This document shows, piece after piece, positions 25,844 through 35,038 of a stretch of DNA of 64,000 nt. Positions within the stretch are counted from its first letter, which is position 1. Each line of letters opens with the position of its first letter. The stretch is from positions 1-64,000 of the forward strand of contig NZ_VOHS01000008.1 in the NCBI RefSeq assembly GCF_007896845.1. Reading direction: 5' to 3'. Under the pieces are notes generated by a model. That model was not told the origin of the DNA, ran no database searches, and worked only from the letters and a program-made list of their open reading frames with translations. This stretch comes from Chitinophaga pinensis. GTDB taxonomy: Bacteria > Bacteroidota > Bacteroidia > Chitinophagales > Chitinophagaceae. A program made the position numbers and the translations under genes.

Positions 25844-27469
25844 TCAGAATATATATTTTGTTGATAAAAAGTTTGAAGTCTGATCATTTACGATGCGATT
25901 GAGCAAATTTTTATTCATTTCTGATTGTTTAGTGGCAACCATTGAACGAATCGAAAATGCACGCAAAGCATCTGGTACACTCAATGTACCCTCCGCAGAA
26001 TCCTTACGTCCTGTGAACGGATATACGTCAGGCCCACGTTGACACTGACAGTTAATATTAACACGGCTAACCTGATTTACCAGCGGGTCTATCAGCGACG
26101 CCAGTTCGTCTGCATCATTGGAGAATAGACTTACCTGTTGACCGTGATCAGATTCAATCAGATATTCGATCGGTGTTTCGATATCGTCAAATGGTAATAC
26201 CGGAATCACCGGACCAAACTGTTCTTCTCTGTATAATTTCATTTTATTGTTTACCGGATATAACACCGCCGGGTACACGAATGATTCATAGGAAGCACCT
26301 CCATTTTCATTAACGATTTTTGCACCATTGGCAATTGCGTCGTCAATACATTCCTTCAGATATGCCGGTTTCTGTGGTTCAGGCAATGGAGTCAGGAAAA
26401 CGCCTTTCTCCCACGGCATACCCACCTTCAGCTGACTGATAGCGGCACTCAGCTTCTGCAGGAACACATCTGCCACTTTGCTGTGTACAAATACGATCTT
26501 CAGGGCTGTACAACGCTGTCCGTTAAATGATAATGACCCCAGCACCGTTTCCTGTACAGCAAGATCAAGATCTGCCTTATCAGAGATAATCGCGGCATTT
26601 TTAGCATCCAGTCCGAGGATTGCTCTCAGGCGGTTAACTTTCGGATGCATTTTCTTCAGCTGGTTAGCAACTCTGCTGCTACCGATCAGCGTCAGTACAT
26701 TGATCTTACCAGTTTCCATTAACGGACCGATAATCACATTACCACGACCATAGATCGTATTCACCACTCCTTTCGGGAAACAGCCTGCAAAAGCTTCCAG
26801 CAACGGATAATGTAATAAAGTACCGTGTTTCGGAGGTTTGAACAATATTGTATTACCCATGATCAGCGCGGGGATCAGTGTTGTAAAGGTTTCATTCAGC
26901 GGGTAGTTGAACGGTCCCATACAAAGCACTACTCCTAGTGGAGAACGCCTGATCTGGGCGATAATACCCTGCTCAATTTCAAAACGGCTGGAATTGCGAT
27001 CCAGATCTTTGAGGGCATCTATGGTAGTGTTGATATATTCTATAGTACGGTCAAACTCTTTAACGGAGTCGGCATAAGATTTACCGATTTCCCACATGAT
27101 GAGCTGAACGATCTCCGGCTTCTTTTCAATCATCTTGCCCGTGAATTTCTCCATGCAGGCAATACGCTCAGGAACCGGCATTGTAGGCCATTCACCACGG
27201 CCGTCATTATAAGCGAGTACTGCTGCATCCAATGCAGCCATCGCCTCTTCAGGGCCGCATAAAGGATAGGATCCAATCACTTTTCTCTCCAGTCCGTTTG
27301 CTGTCTGAATACAGATGGGAGATAACACTGTATGCACATCGCCATTCCATGGTTTCATTTCACCACCTGAAAGGTATTCCCGCTGATGTACTTCTTTCTC
27401 CAGCCTGTATTCGGCAGGAATTGCGTCAGCTGTAGGGAACATTTGGTGTAGTTGTTCTTCAAAGCTCAT
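25844..27469 (-). CDS. GapN-like NADP-dependent aldehyde dehydrogenase, altered active site
   Basis: A 541-residue member of the aldehyde dehydrogenase superfamily, closest in layout to non-phosphorylating glyceraldehyde-3-phosphate dehydrogenase (GapN), which makes 3-phosphoglycerate and NADPH. Visible features are GPFNYPLNE (about 185-193), FKPPKHG for cofactor binding, and catalytic Cys320 in FNGQRC. The general-base Glu, which sits 34 residues before the Cys in GapN (in E-L-G-G-K), is replaced: the segment reads ILGLDAKN, with Gly286 at that place. Thus activity may be changed. The C-terminus is extended by about 30 residues. It stands alone, with a terminator of the upstream gene behind it. 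Confidence 0.82.
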   Translation of the reverse strand: MSFEEQLHQMFPTADAIPAEYRLEKEVHQREYLSGGEMKPWNGDVHTVLSPICIQTANGLERKVIGSYPLCGPEEAMAALDAAVLAYNDGRGEWPTMPVPERIACMEKFTGKMIEKKPEIVQLIMWEIGKSYADSVKEFDRTIEYINTTIDALKDLDRNSSRFEIEQGIIAQIRRSPLGVVLCMGPFNYPLNETFTTLIPALIMGNTILFKPPKHGTLLHYPLLEAFAGCFPKGVVNTIYGRGNVIIGPLMETGKINVLTLIGSSRVANQLKKMHPKVNRLRAILGLDAKNAAIISDKADLDLAVQETVLGSLSFNGQRCTALKIVFVHSKVADVFLQKLSAAISQLKVGMPWEKGVFLTPLPEPQKPAYLKECIDDAIANGAKIVNENGGASYESFVYPAVLYPVNNKMKLYREEQFGPVIPVLPFDDIETPIEYLIESDHGQQVSLFSNDADELASLIDPLVNQVSRVNINCQCQRGPDVYPFTGRKDSAEGTLSVPDALRAFSIRSMVATKQSEMNKNLLNRIVNDQTSNFLSTKYIF

Positions 27470-27617
27470 GACATAGTTAATTTAGTCAGATGAAGATAAG
27501 AAAAGGTGGGAAGAGAGTATAGTCCCTGAGCGCCAGTCTTTGAAATTGATAACTATTTCTTTCTTTCATACAAGAAATAACAGTACATAGACACTAAAAC
27601 AAGCCTGTAAATACATA

Positions 27618-27647
27618 AAAAAACCGCCGGGAGACTCCCCGACGGTG
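27618..27647 (-). terminator. Terminator after the acyl-CoA dehydrogenase
   Basis: On the minus strand ACCGTCGGG / CCCGGCGGT (with a G-T pair) around a six-base loop, followed by seven Ts. Confidence 0.85.
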
Positions 27648-27673
27648 TGACCACTTATACGAATCTGTTAATA

Positions 27674-28813
27674 TTATTTTAATGCTTCACGGGCAATCAC
27701 CAGTTTCTGTATTTCAGAAGTGCCCTCTCCTATTGTACACAACTTCGCATCCCGATAGAATTTCTCTACAGGGAAATCTTTTGTATAACCATATCCACCA
27801 AAGATCTGTACCGCATCATTTGCTGCTTTCACAGCTACCTCAGAGGCATAATATTTTGCCATAGCAGCATGCTGGGTCACCTTCGCGCCTCTCGTTTTAC
27901 CATCAGCCGCCTGCATGGTCAGTAATTCGGCAGCCATGATCTCTGTTGCCATATCCGCCAGTTTAAAAGAGATACCTTGAAAACTGGCAATTGGTTTATC
28001 GAACTGATGTCTTTCCTGTGCATATTTCAAAGCGGCTTCATAAGCGCCTTTTGCGATACCGAGAGAAAGCGCAGCGATAGAGATACGACCGCCATCCAAT
28101 ACTTTCATAGACTGGATAAAGCCATCACCTTCGTTACCCAGCATATTCGCGGCCGGGATACGACAATTGTCAAATATCATTTCTGCGGTTTCAGAAGCCC
28201 GCATCCCCAGCTTATTTTCCTTTTTGCCACCACTGAAACCCGGTGTTCCTCTTTCTACCACAAAAGCACTCATGCCGTGGCTATCTCTGACATCTCCGGT
28301 TCTCGCGATCACAACGGCAACATCTCCGCTTTTGCCATGTGTGATCCAGCATTTGGTACCGTTGAGCACCCACTCATCTCCTTCCTTACGTGCTACGCAT
28401 TTCATATTCATAGCATCAGAACCGGTATTAGGCTCTGTCAGGCCCCAGGCGCCTATCCATTCAGCACTGGCCAGCTTAGGCAGATAACGTTGTTTCTGCT
28501 CTTCTGATCCGAATTGTAGAATATGGCCGGTACAAAGTGAGTTATGTGCGGCTACACTTAATCCGATAGCGCCACAGATCTTTGCTATTTCACTGATGAC
28601 GGTGACATATTCCAGATATCCCAGACCACTGCCACCATATTTTTCGGGCACAAGTACGCCCATCAACCCCAGTTCTCCCAACTGTTTGAATAACTCTACA
28701 GGAAAAGATTGATTCTCATCCCATTCAAGGATATAGGGCTGCATATGTGTCTTTCCAAAATCGCGAATCACCTGTGTAATCTGCTGCTGCATTTCAGTGG
28801 GCTCAAAGTTCAT
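27674..28813 (-). CDS. Acyl-CoA dehydrogenase
   Basis: A 379-residue flavoenzyme that makes the 2,3-double bond of an acyl-CoA in fatty- or branched-chain amino acid breakdown, handing electrons to ETF. Signatures: GAWGLTEPNTGSDA (FAD/substrate), CWITHG, GRISIAALSLGIAKGA, and IGEGTSEI near the C-terminus with Glu363 as probable catalytic base (the short-/medium-chain position). Length is standard. Its ATG overlaps the stop of the helix-hairpin-helix gene by four bases, so the two are co-transcribed even though no functional link is evident. Confidence 0.93.
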   Translation of the reverse strand: MNFEPTEMQQQITQVIRDFGKTHMQPYILEWDENQSFPVELFKQLGELGLMGVLVPEKYGGSGLGYLEYVTVISEIAKICGAIGLSVAAHNSLCTGHILQFGSEEQKQRYLPKLASAEWIGAWGLTEPNTGSDAMNMKCVARKEGDEWVLNGTKCWITHGKSGDVAVVIARTGDVRDSHGMSAFVVERGTPGFSGGKKENKLGMRASETAEMIFDNCRIPAANMLGNEGDGFIQSMKVLDGGRISIAALSLGIAKGAYEAALKYAQERHQFDKPIASFQGISFKLADMATEIMAAELLTMQAADGKTRGAKVTQHAAMAKYYASEVAVKAANDAVQIFGGYGYTKDFPVEKFYRDAKLCTIGEGTSEIQKLVIAREALK

Positions 28814-29724
28814 AATGGGGAATTTTCTGTTTTGATGTAATGTTCAATTTTACGATAAATACTATCATCTACCAATGGTATGCCAAGAAGGTCTTCCGGT
28901 CGCCTGAAAGCCCCGTGGTTACTGCGATACAGTATGATTAACCGCGCCAGTTTATAGCGGATATATGGATGTTGGGCCAAAGATTTTTCATCCGTCTGAT
29001 TGAGGTCCAGTTTTTTTAGTGAAACCGTAGACATTTTCAAATACGGTTGAATTTTATTAAATGTACTGTCCGGCAATCCGAAAGTCTCAGCTATTTGCGC
29101 AACAGCATAGAATCCGCCCAGCTTATCCCTGAATTTCACAATGCGCGCTGCCAGCACCGGCCCTATACCGGGAAGTGCTTCCCATAACATTGAATCAGCG
29201 GTGTTAATATCCAGATCAGGAGTGCGCTTTGCCCCTTTATAGGGCAAACCCGTTCTCAATGAAGGCCCTGATGGATATCCGGAATCTTTTCTTACTGCTG
29301 CGGATGCAATACGCACATATGGCAACAAAGCATTGGCAAGTACAGGCGATAATCCATAGATCCGTAGCAGATCTTCTTTACGGCGAAACCGTCCTCCTTT
29401 TTCACGATAGCGTGCTATCGTCCGGATCGTCCGCTCAGGCACTCCCATTACAGCCCATCCAGCCGCATCAATGGTATTTGGATCAAAATACTGGTAATGT
29501 CTTACACTATCACTACTGGCAACAGTAGTCACTGACAGGGACGAACGGAATGCCCTGACTTCAGCCAGCCAAGTGCTGTCTGTATTCAGAGCCGCCGGTG
29601 GCACACAATACTCCCATAAAGCAGGTGTTACTGCACAGATACCTGTTACTAATAACAGTAATAAAATTCCTTGCCGTTCTTTCGCGGAAAAGCTGCAATA
29701 CGCCTTCCATAACGCCTGCTTCAT
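28810..29724 (-). CDS. Membrane-anchored protein with three helix-hairpin-helix repeats (ComEA-like)
   Basis: A 304-residue protein. An N-terminal membrane segment (about residues 18-38) is followed by three ComEA-type helix-hairpin-helix units, each opening with a D/N-x-N-T/Q element: FDPNTIDAAGW with MGVPERTIRTIARYR; LDINTADSMLWEALPGIGPVLAARIVKFR; LDLNQTDEKSLAQ with YIRYKLARLI. HhH units bind DNA without sequence preference; ComEA presents incoming DNA during natural transformation. The periplasm-facing arrangement fits a DNA-uptake or envelope DNA-binding role, but no other competence genes are nearby. It overlaps the acyl-CoA dehydrogenase start by four bases. Confidence 0.85.
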   Translation of the reverse strand: MKQALWKAYCSFSAKERQGILLLLLVTGICAVTPALWEYCVPPAALNTDSTWLAEVRAFRSSLSVTTVASSDSVRHYQYFDPNTIDAAGWAVMGVPERTIRTIARYREKGGRFRRKEDLLRIYGLSPVLANALLPYVRIASAAVRKDSGYPSGPSLRTGLPYKGAKRTPDLDINTADSMLWEALPGIGPVLAARIVKFRDKLGGFYAVAQIAETFGLPDSTFNKIQPYLKMSTVSLKKLDLNQTDEKSLAQHPYIRYKLARLIILYRSNHGAFRRPEDLLGIPLVDDSIYRKIEHYIKTENSPL

Positions 29725-29787
29725 GGGTTAACGATTTTAAAGCAGGGCAAGTTATCGTATAAACAGCCGGAATTGGTTAATACGAAG

Positions 29788-30141
29788 TTAAACTCTCCTG
29801 AGAATAATTGATGCTGTCAGCGAAGGCGTACAGTCCATTACCTTACAGTATGCAAATGATTCTCTGGGCGCAAGTTCAAACCTGATTTTATCACCCGGAT
29901 GCAGCCCATCTCCAATATGGCCTGTACCGGCAACGTGTGCTTCAAAAACATGTTCATAACGTGCTCCGTTGTGACAGTTGGTCCAGGCGACACCATAGTC
30001 GCGGTTAGTGACTGCTACAACAGTTGTTGTGCAGGACTGATATACAACGACGCCTTCATAATATTGATCGTCATCTTTACGACATCCGCTGAAGAGCAGA
30101 CATAAGATGGCACTGCATAACAAAAAAGGAGCTGATCGCAT
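29788..30141 (-). CDS. Small lipoprotein, tandem family member 1
   Basis: A 117-residue exported protein with a lipobox (LLFSGC, Cys20), so it should be lipid-anchored. The mature part has conserved cysteines and the shared elements GxVVYQSCTTTVVAV-N-D, WTNCH and KVMDC near the end. The same layout is seen in the next gene upstream (30160) and in a broken third copy (30539). Disulfides or metal binding by the four cysteines are possible. Function unknown. Confidence 0.65.
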   Translation of the reverse strand: MRSAPFLLCSAILCLLFSGCRKDDDQYYEGVVVYQSCTTTVVAVTNRDYGVAWTNCHNGARYEHVFEAHVAGTGHIGDGLHPGDKIRFELAPRESFAYCKVMDCTPSLTASIILRRV

Positions 30142-30159
30142 ATAGATAAAATTTTGAGG

Positions 30160-30522
30160 TTAATTGCCGGTGATAACAATCGTCTCATAGTTAATAGGGC
30201 CACAATCACCCATATCGCATTTCATCTCTGGTTCTCTTTCGATGATATTAAAATTAAATTCAGCTTCTGCCGCTATGCCATTCCTGTTGATAATATTTAC
30301 ACCGATGATATGCTGGTAGGTCTTCTGATCATGACAATTGGTCCAATCCGTACCAATATCTTTATTCATCACCTGAACAACCGTTGTTGCACAGGAGGAA
30401 TAGACAATCTTACCTCTTAATCCTTTCTGCAGGATTGTTTTTTCCTGAACGTCATTTTTGCTACAGCCGGGAGCTACCATCAGGAGGCTGCTTATCAGTA
30501 TCATCGCTGATAAAGGTTTCAT
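30160..30522 (-). CDS. Small lipoprotein, tandem family member 2
   Basis: A 120-residue lipoprotein with lipobox MVAPGC (Cys20). It is paralogous to the 29788 product: GKIVYSSCATTVVQVMNKDIG, WTNCH and MGDCGP line up with that protein's segments, and the cysteines are kept. It sits 18 bases upstream of member 1 and its ATG overlaps, as ATGA, the stop of the 59-residue frame read from the broken member 3. The three copies look like one recent tandem amplification. Confidence 0.65.
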   Translation of the reverse strand: MKPLSAMILISSLLMVAPGCSKNDVQEKTILQKGLRGKIVYSSCATTVVQVMNKDIGTDWTNCHDQKTYQHIIGVNIINRNGIAAEAEFNFNIIEREPEMKCDMGDCGPINYETIVITGN

Positions 30523-30538
30523 GTAAGGGATATTTTAA

Positions 30539-30698
30539 TCAGTTGTAGGTAATATGTATCGTTGCTGATACTGAAGAAGCACAATCCGTCACTTCTTTTT
30601 AGTCCTTTTTCTAATGCGGATTTATCCTTATTCTTATCACAGGCAGAGAGAAACAGGAACAGCCCTGTTAACGACAGTGAAACAGATACAAATCGCAT
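30539..30698 (-). pseudogene. Small lipoprotein, tandem family member 3, internally deleted
   Basis: The start encodes a lipoprotein signal (FLFLSAC, Cys20) and DKNKDKSALEKGLK, matching the mature N-terminus of member 2. It then jumps, in another frame, to KEVTDCASSVSATIHITYN and a stop at 30539, which matches the C-terminus of member 1 (KVMDCTPSLTASI). The middle, including the first conserved Cys and WTNCH, is gone. The original frame runs on to 30519 as a 59-residue protein. This is a deletion derivative. Confidence 0.65.
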
Positions 30699-30739
30699 AG
30701 ATGAGGATTTCCAGTAAAACGGCCATTACCGGCAGAAAG

Positions 30740-31504
30740 TTACAATATCACTTCCAGTCCGTCGTAGGCGAGCGCCATGCCATGCGGCAGTTCTGCGGAC
30801 ACTTCTTCATGTAATCCCAGCTGATGACTGATATGTGTAAAATAAACCTGTGGAACGCCCAGCTCTCTGGCTAACTCCATGCCTTCGGCAAGCGTAAAAT
30901 GGGAGATATGTTTTTCTTTTCTGAGGGTGTTCAATACCAGCACTTTGGAGCCGATAATCTTCTTTTTTTCCTCTTCGGCGATGAAGTTGGCGTCCGTGAT
31001 ATAAGTAAAATCATTAAAACGAAATCCCATCACCGGCATCAGGTGATGCATTACATTGATAGGGGTAATATCCAGTCCGTTGACATTGAAAGGCGCGCTG
31101 GTCAGTGTACGCAGATCTAACTCCGGAATACCGGGATATTTCTGCTCCGCAAATGCATAGGAAAACTCATTGCGGATCACCTGCTGACTGAATTCGGTCG
31201 CATAAATATCAATAGCCCTCTGCTGGAAATAATTAAAAGCACGGATATCATCCATACCGGCAATGTGGTCCTTATGTGAATGGGTAATCAGGACCGCCTC
31301 AAGGTGTTTTACACCGGCTCTCAACATCTGATAACGGAAATCCGGTGTGGTGTCTACCACAATATTGCCGGCGGGCGTATCACTGATCAGGATGCTGCTG
31401 CGGAGACGCTTATCCTTTGAGTTGGAGGAAGTGCAGACCTGACAGCCACAGGCGATTACAGGTACGCCCTGTGATGTACCTGTGCCTAAAAAGGTTACTT
31501 TCAA
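30740..31504 (-). CDS. Metallo-beta-lactamase-fold phosphodiesterase, PhnP-like
   Basis: A 254-residue cytoplasmic hydrolase. It opens MKVTFLGTGTSQGVPVIACGCQVC, the start of the PhnP/RNase Z-like group, and carries the zinc motif THSHKDH (about residues 76-82), a central TDANF and a C-terminal FTHISHQ. PhnP removes cyclic phosphate from phosphoribosyl 1,2-cyclic phosphate; in Bacteroidota these proteins are widespread without a phosphonate operon and their substrate is not settled. It overlaps by four bases with the upstream 110-residue gene. Confidence 0.87.
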   Translation of the reverse strand: MKVTFLGTGTSQGVPVIACGCQVCTSSNSKDKRLRSSILISDTPAGNIVVDTTPDFRYQMLRAGVKHLEAVLITHSHKDHIAGMDDIRAFNYFQQRAIDIYATEFSQQVIRNEFSYAFAEQKYPGIPELDLRTLTSAPFNVNGLDITPINVMHHLMPVMGFRFNDFTYITDANFIAEEEKKKIIGSKVLVLNTLRKEKHISHFTLAEGMELARELGVPQVYFTHISHQLGLHEEVSAELPHGMALAYDGLEVIL

Positions 31505-31833
31505 TTTTCTGAAGGTTGTTCGGGTGAAGGTGATTTTTCTTCGGTATTGTCTTCTGCTTCCGGAGCATTCCTGTTTTCCAGCACCTGTTTGTACAGTTTC
31601 AGGGACTCAGGAGACAGCATGGTTTCATCCAGTTCCATGCCACCAAGGATATCAAGGAGGGTATTGATACGGCCTTCCAGATTAAGGAATTTGTTGACTA
31701 CAACCACCTTCTTGTGCTCAAGTACACAATAGCCTGAGTTAAACGTTCCTTTTTCGAAACGCAACTCATACTTAGCCTCTCCAAATATTTTTTCGAGGCG
31801 GGTCAGGTTATTGGGCGTGACTTTAAAATTCAT
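31501..31833 (-). CDS. Conserved hypothetical protein (110 residues)
   Basis: A small soluble protein: MNFKVTPNNLTRLEKIFGEA, then a conserved-looking RFEKGTFNSGYCVLEHKKVVVVNKF with a single Cys, and a charged Glu/Pro-rich tail. I recall similar short proteins beside the PhnP-like hydrolase in Bacteroidota, but no function is known to me. Its stop overlaps the hydrolase start (ATGA), so the pair is translationally coupled; porX ends 30 bases downstream of its own start on the same strand. Confidence 0.7.
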   Translation of the reverse strand: MNFKVTPNNLTRLEKIFGEAKYELRFEKGTFNSGYCVLEHKKVVVVNKFLNLEGRINTLLDILGGMELDETMLSPESLKLYKQVLENRNAPEAEDNTEEKSPSPEQPSEN

Positions 31834-31864
31834 TCGACAAAAATAAAGAAAAAGTCGGGAGCTC

Positions 31865-33418
31865 CTATTTACTCACCAGTCTGGCTACCGGCACAATCAC
31901 TTCTTCAAGTGAAATACCGCCATGCTGGAAAGTATTCCGGTAGAAATTAACGAAGTAATTATAGTTGTTAGGATAGCAGAGATAGCCGTCTTCTTTGGCG
32001 AAGATATAAGATGAGTTCACATTGGGCCTTGGTAGTCCGGCCTCCTTAGGATCTCTGAACGCCAGTACTTCCTTCGCCTCATAGTTAAGGTTACGGCCAT
32101 GTTTGTAACGAAGATTGGTAGTGGTCTGCTTGTCTCCTATTACTTTGATCGGTGTTTTTACACGTACGTTGCCATGATCAGTCGCAATGATCAGGTTTAT
32201 TTTCTTGTCTGAGAGTTTTCTCAGCGCCTGATGCAGCGGAGAGTGTTCAAACCAGCTGGCGGTAATAGAGCGGTAAGACATTTCATCTGCTGCCAGCTCC
32301 TTCAGGACCTCCATTTCTGTACGCGCGTGACTGAGCATATCCACAAAGTTGTACACAATGACATTCAATGGATAGGCCATCAGGTTATGAATATTGTTAA
32401 CCAGATGTTGCCCGTCGTTATGGGTGGTCACCTTTGTATAGGAAAACCGTGTATCCATTTTCAGGCGACGCAGCTGATCAGCAAAGAAGTGTTCCTCATG
32501 AAGGTTTTTCCCTCCTTCCTCATCATCATTTTTCCATTCCTGCGGAAAACGGCTTTCAATGTCTATAGGCAGCATTCCCGCAAAGATGGCATTACGGCTG
32601 TACTGGGTTGAAGTAGGCAGAATACTGTAAAAAGTATCTTCCTGCACCAGCCGGAACGATTCCAGGAAGATAGGCAGTATTGCCTTCCACTGGTCCAGAC
32701 GCAGGTTATCTATAATAATAACAAAATTGGGCACCTCGCTATCAAGGGCAGGAACGATCTTATCCCGGAACAGGGTATGCGACATAACCGGCGCGTCCTT
32801 CGCCTTGGGACTCACCCAACTGGCATAATTACGGCTGATAAATTTGGCGAACTCGGTATTTGCCTCCGCCTTCTGGGTATTGAGCACTTCCAGCATTTCG
32901 GGGCTATTGGTTTTACCCATCTCCATTTCCCAGTATACCAGCTTCTTATAAATATCCATCCATTCATTATAGTCAGGATTGGAGTTAAGCGCCATAAACA
33001 GACTACGGAACTCCTGCTGGTACGCGATGGTGGTCTTTTCAGCTACCAGACGCTTGTTGTCGATGATCTTTTTCAAGGACAATAACACCTGATTAGGATT
33101 CACGGGTTTGATCAGGTAATCTGTGATCTGTGAACCGATCGCTTCGTCCATCACATTCTCTGCCTCATTCTTGGTGATCATCACAACCGGAATCTGCTGA
33201 TCAATCTCTTTGATCTTACCCAGCGTTTCCAATCCGGTTATACCCGGCATAGACTCATCCAGCAGAACCACATCTACCACCTGTTCCTTCAGGAACTCAA
33301 GCGCATCGTACCCATTGGTGAGTGCCGAAACTTTATAACCCTTTGTTTCCAGGAACATGATCTGTGATTTCAGTGACTCTATCTCATCATCTACCCAAAG
33401 TATATTTATTTGACTCAT
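31865..33418 (-). CDS. porX: PorX: response regulator fused to PglZ phosphatase domain
   Basis: A 517-residue regulator of the type IX secretion system, which exports gliding adhesins and surface enzymes in Bacteroidota. The receiver domain (1-120) has Asp10-Asp11 and the phosphorylated Asp54 in VVLLDESMPG, with Lys104. A helical linker leads to a PglZ/alkaline-phosphatase-superfamily domain (about 205-517) with zinc-site residues: D237 in IIDNLR, Thr271 in PTSTQYSRNAIF (the catalytic Thr position of P. gingivalis PorX, from memory), and ATDHGNV near the end. PorX acts with the sensor PorY and an ECF sigma, SigP; neither is in this window. The cell therefore very probably has T9SS. Confidence 0.93.
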   Translation of the reverse strand: MSQINILWVDDEIESLKSQIMFLETKGYKVSALTNGYDALEFLKEQVVDVVLLDESMPGITGLETLGKIKEIDQQIPVVMITKNEAENVMDEAIGSQITDYLIKPVNPNQVLLSLKKIIDNKRLVAEKTTIAYQQEFRSLFMALNSNPDYNEWMDIYKKLVYWEMEMGKTNSPEMLEVLNTQKAEANTEFAKFISRNYASWVSPKAKDAPVMSHTLFRDKIVPALDSEVPNFVIIIDNLRLDQWKAILPIFLESFRLVQEDTFYSILPTSTQYSRNAIFAGMLPIDIESRFPQEWKNDDEEGGKNLHEEHFFADQLRRLKMDTRFSYTKVTTHNDGQHLVNNIHNLMAYPLNVIVYNFVDMLSHARTEMEVLKELAADEMSYRSITASWFEHSPLHQALRKLSDKKINLIIATDHGNVRVKTPIKVIGDKQTTTNLRYKHGRNLNYEAKEVLAFRDPKEAGLPRPNVNSSYIFAKEDGYLCYPNNYNYFVNFYRNTFQHGGISLEEVIVPVARLVSK

Positions 33419-33712
33419 TCAAGTATGGTATTTATAGTAAGGTAAAGAATAGTTGGCGCTGACAACTATAGTACTCAAGTTAACATTTCATTTGGTCAAA
33501 AACCGTTCCTCCGCCTTTCGGGGGACACAATAAATTGTTAAAAAACAACATGTTCTGTAAGCTGTCGTCAAATATTAATAATTTCGATCATAAAAATAGT
33601 TAAAATAGCGGGTAAGATAGGGGAAAGACTCCCCTCGTGCGTCTATACATTAGAAAAAGTTACAGATAATAATTCCTTAACGTAGCTTTGTCTGGCTAAA
33701 GGAGAACGGTCA
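33419..33712. other. Divergent promoter region between porX and the HD hydrolase
   Basis: A 294-base spacer between divergent starts. It includes a TAGCTTTG box (33683-33690) for the rightward operon. I see no small gene or hairpin of note. Confidence 0.5.
33683..33690 (+). promoter_or_regulatory. -7 element for the HD hydrolase / lpx operon
   Basis: TAGCTTTG fits TAnnTTTG exactly and is 22 bases before the HD gene start, the first gene of the lipid A run. Confidence 0.5.
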
Positions 33713-34939
33713 ATGGCAGAACGCAAGCGTAAAATTGTAAACGATCCGGTATATGGTTTCATTACGATCGACCATCCACTGATCTTTACATTGATTTCCC
33801 ATCCATATTATCAGCGCCTGCGCAGGATCCATCAGATGGCGCTGGCGCATCTGGTTTATCCGGGCGCAATGCATACCCGTTTCCATCATAGTATGGGAGC
33901 CTATCATCTGATGTGTTGTGCGCTTTCCGAACTGAAGGGGAAGGGAGTGGAGATAACGGAAGAAGAAGAGGTTGCTGCAAAGATGGCCATACTTTTGCAT
34001 GATATAGGTCATGGACCGTATTCACATGCTTTGGAGAACGGCATTATTGAAGGCGTATCGCATGAAGAAATCAGCCAGTGGCTGATGGAGGAGCTGAATA
34101 AGGAGATGAATGGGGCACTGACGCTGACAATAGAGATATTCAACGGCCGGTACCACAAGACTTTCTTGCACCAGCTGGTATCGAGTCAGTTGGATGTAGA
34201 CAGAATGGACTACCTCAACAGGGACAGCTTTTATACGGGTGTTTCCGAAGGGGTAATCAGCTATGACAGGATTATAAAGATGCTGACTGTACACCGTGGT
34301 GAGCTCATGGTGGAAGAGAAAGGGATCTATTCAATAGAAAAGTTCATTATAGCGAGGAGGCTGATGTACTGGCAGGTATACCTGCATAAAACAGTATTGA
34401 GCGCGGAGAATCTGCTGGTTAAGATATTGCGCAGGGCCAAAGAACTGGCTTTACAGGGAGATACGCTCTTTGCCTCACCGGCGCTGCAATATTTTCTATA
34501 CCATAATATTACCGCTGCCAACTTTGAACAGGAACCGTCCTGTCTGCAGCAGTTCTGCCTGCTGGATGACTATGATATTATGGGGGCCATTAAAGTTTGG
34601 TCGCAACATCCTGACAAAGTACTCTCCTTATTATGTAAATGGCTCATTGACAGGAACTTATTTAAATGCGTCCTGAATAGTGAGGCATTTGATATGGAAA
34701 GTATCCAGTTGCTGAAACAAAAGGTACAGCGGGAATATGGCATCAGTGGCGCTGACCTGGATTATTTTGTTTTTACCGGAACTGCCTGCCTCAGCACATA
34801 TAATATGAATAATGAGAAGATTAACATTCTTTTCAAAGACGGCACCGTAAAAGACATTTCCTCCATTGATAATGCCCTGATTAGTCATACTCTGGCTATA
34901 CCCGTAAAAAAATTCTACATTTGTCATCCAAAAATCTGA
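33713..34939 (+). CDS. HD-domain metal-dependent phosphohydrolase (dNTPase-like)
   Basis: A 408-residue cytoplasmic protein of the HD superfamily. The N-terminus (NDPVYGFI-T-I) and TRFHHSMGAYHL give the first metal ligands, LLHDIGHGPYSH the H-D pair, and LDVDRMDYLNRDS the final Asp. This arrangement is that of SAMHD1/YwfO-like proteins, which hydrolyse dNTPs or other nucleotides. It heads the lpxD - lpxC-fabZ - lpxA group, a neighbourhood I recall from other Bacteroidota, with about 100 bases before lpxD. Exact nucleotide substrate unknown. Confidence 0.88.
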   Translation: MAERKRKIVNDPVYGFITIDHPLIFTLISHPYYQRLRRIHQMALAHLVYPGAMHTRFHHSMGAYHLMCCALSELKGKGVEITEEEEVAAKMAILLHDIGHGPYSHALENGIIEGVSHEEISQWLMEELNKEMNGALTLTIEIFNGRYHKTFLHQLVSSQLDVDRMDYLNRDSFYTGVSEGVISYDRIIKMLTVHRGELMVEEKGIYSIEKFIIARRLMYWQVYLHKTVLSAENLLVKILRRAKELALQGDTLFASPALQYFLYHNITAANFEQEPSCLQQFCLLDDYDIMGAIKVWSQHPDKVLSLLCKWLIDRNLFKCVLNSEAFDMESIQLLKQKVQREYGISGADLDYFVFTGTACLSTYNMNNEKINILFKDGTVKDISSIDNALISHTLAIPVKKFYICHPKI

Positions 34940-35038
34940 TGAATGGCTAATTATCAATTAAGAATAAAAAAAATACGATAGGCAAATTGAGCGTTTTGAT
35001 AGCTGGTCAGATTCGGATAACATTATTAATTAATAACT

